Shown piece by piece: positions 57,017-64,000 of a DNA stretch of 64,000 bases. The DNA comes from Agelaius tricolor (taxonomy: Eukaryota > Chordata > Aves > Passeriformes > Icteridae). Position 1 is the first letter of the stretch, and each line of letters begins with the position of its first letter. The stretch lies in contig JALJCS010000010.1 of the NCBI GenBank assembly GCA_023055355.1, forward strand, positions 22,831,001 to 22,895,000, in the 5' to 3' direction. Below the pieces are notes generated by a model. The model had not been told where the DNA came from and made no database searches. It saw only the letters and a list, made by a program, of their open reading frames with translations. The translations under genes and the position numbers were made by a program.

Positions 57017-60000
57017 CCAGAATAACTTGTAAGTTATAACATTGGATAGATCCTATGCTGACATTTTTGCTCTATAAGGATTTTTTTTTTTTAAGGCTGC
57101 TGCTGTGTTTCAGGAAGAAATTTAAAATCCACCCAGAGCTGGCTGCAGAAAGTGATGCAGCCTGACAGCCCCATTCTTTAGAGCAAGAGCTGCTTCCCTA
57201 AGTAAGTGCTATCTGTGCTCTTGCCTCCCTGCCAGGATGGGCTGTGCTGTTGGTGTGCAGGCATGCACTGCATTGACAGAGTTCAAGATATCCATCTCCC
57301 AGCCCCTTATAATTCTCTGCAAAACAAATACACCGAATTTCTCCCTCAGGTATGTCTTTCAGTCTCAGGTATCTCAAGCTGAACTAGCTTTTCAGATCAG
57401 CAGCTCATCACATCAGAACATTCGTTTATAGCACTGCTTTACTCACTGATGATAATGCCTATTTTTTCCTTTAGCTCTCACTTTTCATCTTCCCAGGTGC
57501 TTAGGAAATAATTTGTCAAATTTTGATCAGCATTTAAGTAATAAACACTTTATCCCCAGTCAGAGCAACATCACCTAATTCTACATGCTTTCTCATATTT
57601 TCTGCAATATAAATATTCACAAGCTTAAAAATCAAAACTATGGCTCTGAAATGTATACACCCCATGTTTTTTTAAGCCATACACTACACCCCCAACAGAA
57701 ATATCCTAGAAAAAATATATATCATAGCAAACTATAAATATTCACTTTGATTGGTCATGGTTCAAGCTATAGATGCATGATTCAGACTTCAGTGTCAGAA
57801 AAGCATTATCAGATTTGAATATCATTATAACAAAACCTTTTTTTTACCTTTTGTGTATAAAAACCATTCAGAATTTCATTTCCTAATTTCTGCATCAAGA
57901 CCCTTATGGCTGGTCAGCCACAGCACATGCAGGAGCTCTCAGTTACTCCACAGCCAGGTCTGAAAGGACTGAGGTCACTCTTGGTTTGGGTCTGCAGTTG
58001 AAAATTCAGCCTTTATTCAATATGCTTCACAAGCCTGAAACGTTTTAAATATGAGCAATTGTTTCACTGTTCAGTTCTTTGAAGTATCTTGAACCTGATA
58101 ATCCAACTGTTCTAATTACACTCCTTAACCAGAGGTGATTTTATCCCTGCCATAGCTGAAATCTATAACAGTACATGGCTAAGCACAAACATTTCCAAGG
58201 TCAAACTTCCATTTTTTCTGACATAAAATCTTTTCTGTCCACTTTTTCACAGACTGCCCCTTGCTACATTGATATCTGGCTTCCAATCTTACTTTTGCCC
58301 TAAGCAGTTCACTTGCAGTCTCCATGGCAGCCTTTGCTAAGCACAGGCTTCCTGTTCCACTGTGGAGCTGCTCAGCACATGAGCCTTTAGATGCTCTCAG
58401 TTCCGAAGTTCTTAGCTCTGTTTCCTTTGCCCTGATGTTCTTATGAAACCTCCACTCCCTTTCAGGCCACTTTTTTGGTTTTTTCACCTCCGGTCCTACT
58501 TTGACTAAAAAAGGAAAGGCCATTCTTTGTACAAAGCCTTGAACTTCTGAAAATAACTGTTTGAGAACTTCTGTTCTCAAGGAGCAACATATTTAAAGCC
58601 CCCTCTCTTTAATGGGTAAATGAAGCTGCTATTCACCCAGTAAGATGCACCTCTTACCCCATATTTAAAAATCCTGCTTGCTGTTGCACTCAATGCAAAG
58701 GTTCAACGACACTGCTCAGTTCTGCTGTTGGGAGGACCAGGCAAGGCAAACCTCTCTCTGCTGCACCCAGCAGCACATTATTTATGTAGATACCACCAAG
58801 AATGTAAACTTCCAAACAAAAAACAATTTGTTTGTTTCGTTTTTTTTTCCTCAGACGACACTGTCCTTTTCAGATTTAATGGACACCAAGATAACTTTTC
58901 TCAAAAAATAGAAGTAAACCCTAAAAATCCCCATATTTTGTTCTGACTGTGTTTCCAATTACTTTGGAAATTGATTTCATTGCATGAAATGTGAGCTAGG
59001 GATTCAGAATTTGAGCTGTACTAGTTATGATTACCAAAATGAATCTTGTAGTATTCCTGCCTCAAGATTAGATTCTCATAATCTAATAAAAGTAGCTGAT
59101 AATTTTCAATTTCTCAGAGGGAGAGAGCATTTTATAGTGATATAATACATAAAATATATTAAAGGGACCTAAAGAACTTTAATTCTTTATTTCATTGGGA
59201 GGTCCTGACACTGTCCACTTCTCAGCTAAAATGTAGCAGCAGTGAGTTGCTTTTATCATCTCTAAAAATTGTAAAGTCATGAAAAAATGTAGACAGAATA
59301 CTTGCAGCAACATCATTTCAGACTCATTTAATCATTGTGTAATTCTTTGCACATTAGACAAGAAGAGTAATAATAACCCCTATAATGGCAATTGTTATTG
59401 CATTCAGAGGTGAGAACTTATGTACTGGTTAGACTGGAGAGGCCAATAAGAGCTGGGGATTCTGCCAGGATATTCAGCCAGCCACAGACTGACCTTGGGA
59501 AAACAGATATACACAAATGCTGAGCAGGCCAAATTAAGTATTCTCAACAAAATGCTCAGAGCTCTTGGAGGCAGATCAGAGATGACTATTTCAATCTCTG
59601 CTCGTGTACCTTCGGCCTGACAGATCTGCTCTTACAAACTTGGAGTAATGAGCAATAAGTAAAAGATTTTTCTAAATAAAAAAGAAAGCAATATGTAATG
59701 GCAGGTTTCTTATTTCGACAACAGAGGGATTAGTGCAGCAATGAACTCAGGGAATGATCATCATTCTCACCCCTAAAATACAATTGTCTCGTTAAATGCC
59801 AGAAAAATGTACTCTCAAAACCTGGGTTGTGACAGCTCTGCTCTTGACAGAATAATGCAGTCTCTGCTGTGACATGCCTGGATGACAAACAGCTTATTTC
59901 TTCCTTTTTAGAATATGTACTTGCTGATCTGGAAATATGTTATTTCCATAAATGGAATTAAATGCCTTTTAGCGCAGGGTCTCCTAAACGGATATTCAGG

Positions 60001-62239
60001 AGAGATACTCCCATTTCACCTGGCTGTTAGACAATCTCCTACCATCCAAGCTCGGGCTCCCCCTGGCCAAGGCCATGTCAGGCCATCCTCCCCTGTCACT
60101 GCCCTGCTGTGCTGGCAGGCAGCTGTGACAATCAGGGAGCCCAGCCAAGCCCTGCTGCTGCTGCAGGAGAGCAGCCAGGGACACCCAGACCCTTGCAAGG
60201 GAGGCCAGGAGTGACCAAAGAGGCGAAGGATGCTGCGCAAAGCTCGGAATTTCCGTCTTGCTGGAACGTCCCCATGTCCCTCAGGGGATGGTCACACCTG
60301 AGGAGGGCTGGCTTCACACAGGACTGAGTGAGTTTCCCACATGCTCCCTTCTGCTGGAAAGTCCTGAGCAAAGTGCCACATTCAATGTGTTATTTATAAG
60401 CAAATCTCAGTCAGGCAAAACGAAGAAGTTTTTTTAAATGAACACGACTGAAGGGAAAGCATTAATATCACAGTAACTTATTACAAATTAAAAAAAAAAA
60501 TTCATATTCCAAAAGCATATTGTGAACAAAAATATGCAGGAACACCAAGTGCAGTACTGAAGGTTTGATATGAATATTAAATGTGTTTTCTTTAGTCAAA
60601 GAAAACCAGTGTGTTTAAGCACACACGGAAAAAAGCTGCTCAAGAACTTCAGACAGGAAAACTGGCTACTCAGGACATGCAAATTGCACTACCAAACTCA
60701 CTAGTAGGCATCTATCAGACTGAAACTCTCAAAACCTCATTTTCCCATCCAGCAAAGTACACATCTCCCTACCTTGGAACACAGGAGAATTACCAAAACT
60801 CCAGCTGGCATTTTAAGATGCAGCTCCAGTACTGCTAACAATCTGGCTGAAGCTATATTAAGCTTTTCAGATTAAAAAAATGATATATGCAGTAAGCATA
60901 TTAATATTAAAAAATACACTTTCAAAGCCTGAAGTTATGTTAGGTTTATGGCAGATCAATGCCTAGATGACATTTCCATTATTGGATGACTCTTTCCTCC
61001 AGCAATTATCTAGGCCAATAAGACATATACCTGTATGTGTGAGATAGATCACACACCAAAGCAAATACCCAGATTTAAATTCCATTCTGTTAATTATCAC
61101 CTTGCAAAGCTTTGGGACCCGGTGACAACCCCAAAATATGAGGAATTAATCAATTATATTTCTCAACATCTTTTATATCAATGTTCAGCACTCTTTGGAA
61201 TTAAAAAATTCGTGCGAGACTAAAAACTACCTGAAAACTATCATCAATAAAAAAAATAGAAATACATAAGGGCAAGATGAGGCTTTCTAAGGGACTAGGA
61301 TAATTCACTAAAAGATAAGATTACTAATCATTATCTTGCAATAAAGCTACACCATTCTGTATCTCAGGGCCATTTTACACTGGTCTACTGCTCTTACTAT
61401 CACATGATAATTACAAGAATTAATAATATCAGAGGAATGACTATGCAGCTTTTAAACTATGCACTTTCAATTAATACCTGTATTCATTTTTATATATGTA
61501 TATTAATATATAAAAATTAAATCTGTAATTCACTTACCTAGGCTTCCCCCTCTCTTCCCACCTATAATTCTGACCTACCTTCAGTTGCCTACTCTGTGTC
61601 TAAGCTGGACAGCCTCCCTCTACAGATGGCAGACTTCAGAGGTGGTCCATGAACTTCCCATGGACACCCTAGCTCACAGTGAGAGTAGTTTAGCTCTGAA
61701 ATCAGCTCACACTCCTTTTTTACATATAGAGAGAGACCAGACCACTATCTTAGCTTGGATGTCACAGTACCAAGACAGCAAAAGATAGATTAGCTGAATC
61801 CCACCCAGGCCTTTTCCCCAAGCTGTGTACTAACATCAGTGTTTGTATCTAGAGGAGGAAACCATTACATTATTATCTGTTTTGCTATGGTTCACACATG
61901 TAATGGATCCTCTCAATCTGGATTTTATCAGATTACTCCAATACCTGACAGATCAGCAGGCTACCCACCACACTGGAGAAATTGGGAAGGTATCTATCCC
62001 TAAAAGGCTTCAGCTGAGCTCCAATTCCAGCCTATCTAAATGCAAGCTATGTGAAGCCCATTCAAAAGATAAAGCAAAAAGCAAAACCATGCATTTTAGA
62101 GATTGAAATACGATTGTATCCTCAAAGCACTGTCTCAGCTACAGATAAGCTCAAGTAGCAATAAGTTTCAAAAGAAAGAGCCCACACAATTTCAGCAGAC
62201 GATATAGATCACACACCTTTTAATACATCTGCAAATTGG

Positions 62240-62330
62240 ATCCTATTTCCAACAGAGATGGAGAAACTAAGGTGCAGCAAAAGTCTCACACAATGAAATG
62301 TAAATCACCAACAGTTGGCTTTTAACCAAT
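62240..62330 (-). repeat. MIR-like SINE relic, antisense
   Basis: The plus strand carries agagatggagaaactaaggt, then gcagcaaaagtctcacacaa, and later gttggcttttaacca. This parallels the reverse complement of MIR (acagatgaggaaactgaggc..aggtcacacagc..gctgggattcgaacc). It is diverged and non-coding. Confidence 0.5.
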
Positions 62331-64000
62331 AGGGTTATTCCATGAGTCCTGGTTTCCCCAAACTATGGGCAGTGAAACGGGCATCTGGAGGTAGCACCAG
62401 TTATATATTCACCATCAAATTGCACATCCATGTGCATTTGTGAGAGCAGGGCAGAGAGCATGGATTGGGGTTTCACAGCTACAGAGAGCACAGAGATGGA
62501 AACACAAGTGCTTGTCAGTGCTGTGACTAGCCAGGGAGAAGATGTGAATTGCACTGGAAGATGTAATGAGGAGAGGTAAATCCAAAAAGGGGAAAAAAAC
62601 CCCCAGGCCAAAACAAGCCACACAACAATAGACTTGGAAGGCATGGATGACATTCCATGTGGCAGCTAGCAAAGGAGGGCTAACACAAAGAAATGTGCTC
62701 ATGCATCAGGCAATAAGCTTTGCAGGAAACTACCCGTTAGAAAACACTGATACTAGTGAAACCCAGAAAACATATACAGGTTTTAGCAAGATTTTACTTG
62801 CATTTACATTTAAGTTCAGAGAAGAGGAGAATGGAAGCAGGACCAGATGACACTTCAGTGTGAAACTTGTCTGCCACAAAATAAGGCTTTAATGTGACAG
62901 AACCACACCCTTTTCAGTAGTGGACCCTTATCTGGACCAGGCAGATTGCCAAACATCCTGTGACAGTTTAGAAGCTTTCAGGATCAGAAGGGGTTTAGGA
63001 GGATACCTGAGGTTTGCAGGCAAGTAGCTGCCTCTAGTAAGATTATATTAAAGCCATGTCTAGAGCCAGGTAGATCTTTCCATGTATCTTCAGATGGATG
63101 CTTTTGCTTCATACACACTTCCTGAATTTCAACTACACATTTTCAGACATGCCAGACACAATTTTGTCCCACATATCTGACACAGTCTTGCAAACACTGT
63201 CCCAGCTGTGTCTTCTATCAACTTACTGTTCTTTTCTGACACTCTCTAATTCCCTTATGTTGCATCAAATGCAAACTATTTATCTTTGCTTTTCATGGCA
63301 CATTTCCAACCTCTTTACCTGTCATGACTCTGACATTTGCCTTGTCAAAAATGTCAAACTCCTCTGGCCATGGCCTTATATTTTTCACACAAGCACATTA
63401 TTGCTTTCTCCCATGTCACTAAGCACTCCATTTCTTCCTCTTTTTAATCTCTACTTTATGACTATTTTGGTCTAAGAAAGCCTAGAAATAATTATGCACC
63501 TGGTAGACTGAAACTGCTACCTGTAATGCTGATGAAGCCTTTCTAGCATTCCATCACCTGTGCCAGCATGTTTTTATACCCTCAGAAACTTAACTGCAAA
63601 CTCTTTGGAGAAGAGATTGTATTGTTAGCTGTTAGTTGTTCACAGCAGGATCCAGTGTGGTCTGTGAATATTCGGAACTAAAAATAAGACTGCTTGTATA
63701 CTAACCATAAAATGTATTTCAATACTTCATATTTGATGACAGTGAATTAGGGACAATTTCTCTCAAGATCTCATTCTTAAAATGGTAAGATCTCCCAGTC
63801 TGAAGTGGTAAGACACAAACCAATTAAATCTGGCTTGCAGATGCATGCCATGCAGTTCTTCCTAAAAGCACAACAAAGAATGGGTCTTTTTATTCTTTTT
63901 GACCAGTGGCACCCACATTTCACCATACCAAAATGAGGTAAAACCTATGGTGATGTAACTCAGACCAAAAAGAAATCCAGACAACACTGAAACAATTCTC

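Noticed and set aside
58836..58945. Plus-strand T-tract with ctcag acceptor followed by a short open frame
   Set aside because: Good acceptor look, but no donor, poly(A) site or recognisable peptide follows, and it opposes the host gene. T-runs make such matches common.
63098..63475. 125-codon plus-strand open frame
   Set aside because: Leu/Ser/Phe/Thr composition is what pyrimidine-rich sequence gives by default. No domain or start context.

Overview
The window is intronic and exonic DNA from a vertebrate, most likely a bird. It is AT-rich, has no bacterial-style gene packing, and carries six short coding exons with normal splice sites, all on the minus strand, separated by introns of 0.18 to 27 kb. 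The avian call is an inference from compact introns, low visible transposon load, CR1-like and MIR-like relics, and no recognisable L1 or Alu. A non-avian reptile is not excluded, and I cannot name the species.

The only gene I can support is a contactin-associated protein-like gene of the neurexin superfamily (Caspr family), best matched to CNTNAP5. Read on the minus strand, the exons run 53776-53657, 42730-42530, 15766-15610, 6863-6736, 6557-6387 and 4313-4095. All five junctions join in frame (phases 1,1,2,1,1) and give about 332 continuous codons: the whole fibrinogen-like region, then most of the third laminin G domain. The 5' exons (signal peptide, discoidin domain, laminin G 1-2, first EGF) would lie above position 64000. 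The 3' exons (end of laminin G3, second EGF, laminin G4, transmembrane and cytoplasmic tail) would lie below position 1. I found neither promoter nor polyadenylation site of this gene here.

Layout: 1-4094 intron; 4095-6863 a cluster of three exons, including a 178-bp intron; 6864-15609 intron; 15610-15766 exon; 15767-42529 a 26.8-kb intron with relic CR1 and MIR-like repeats and several small tandem duplications; 42530-42730 exon; 42731-53656 intron with a cryptic in-frame acceptor and three small hairpins; 53657-53776 exon; 53777-64000 intron with a GC-rich patch near 60 kb.

Most open reading frames of 60-130 codons look like chance in AT-rich intron sequence. I see no new multi-gene system. 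The items most worth a second look are splicing features of the gene (a 53-nt polypyrimidine tract, symmetric exons, a cryptic acceptor, a tandem donor), a possible plus-strand exon near 40.85 kb, and several inverted or tandem repeats.
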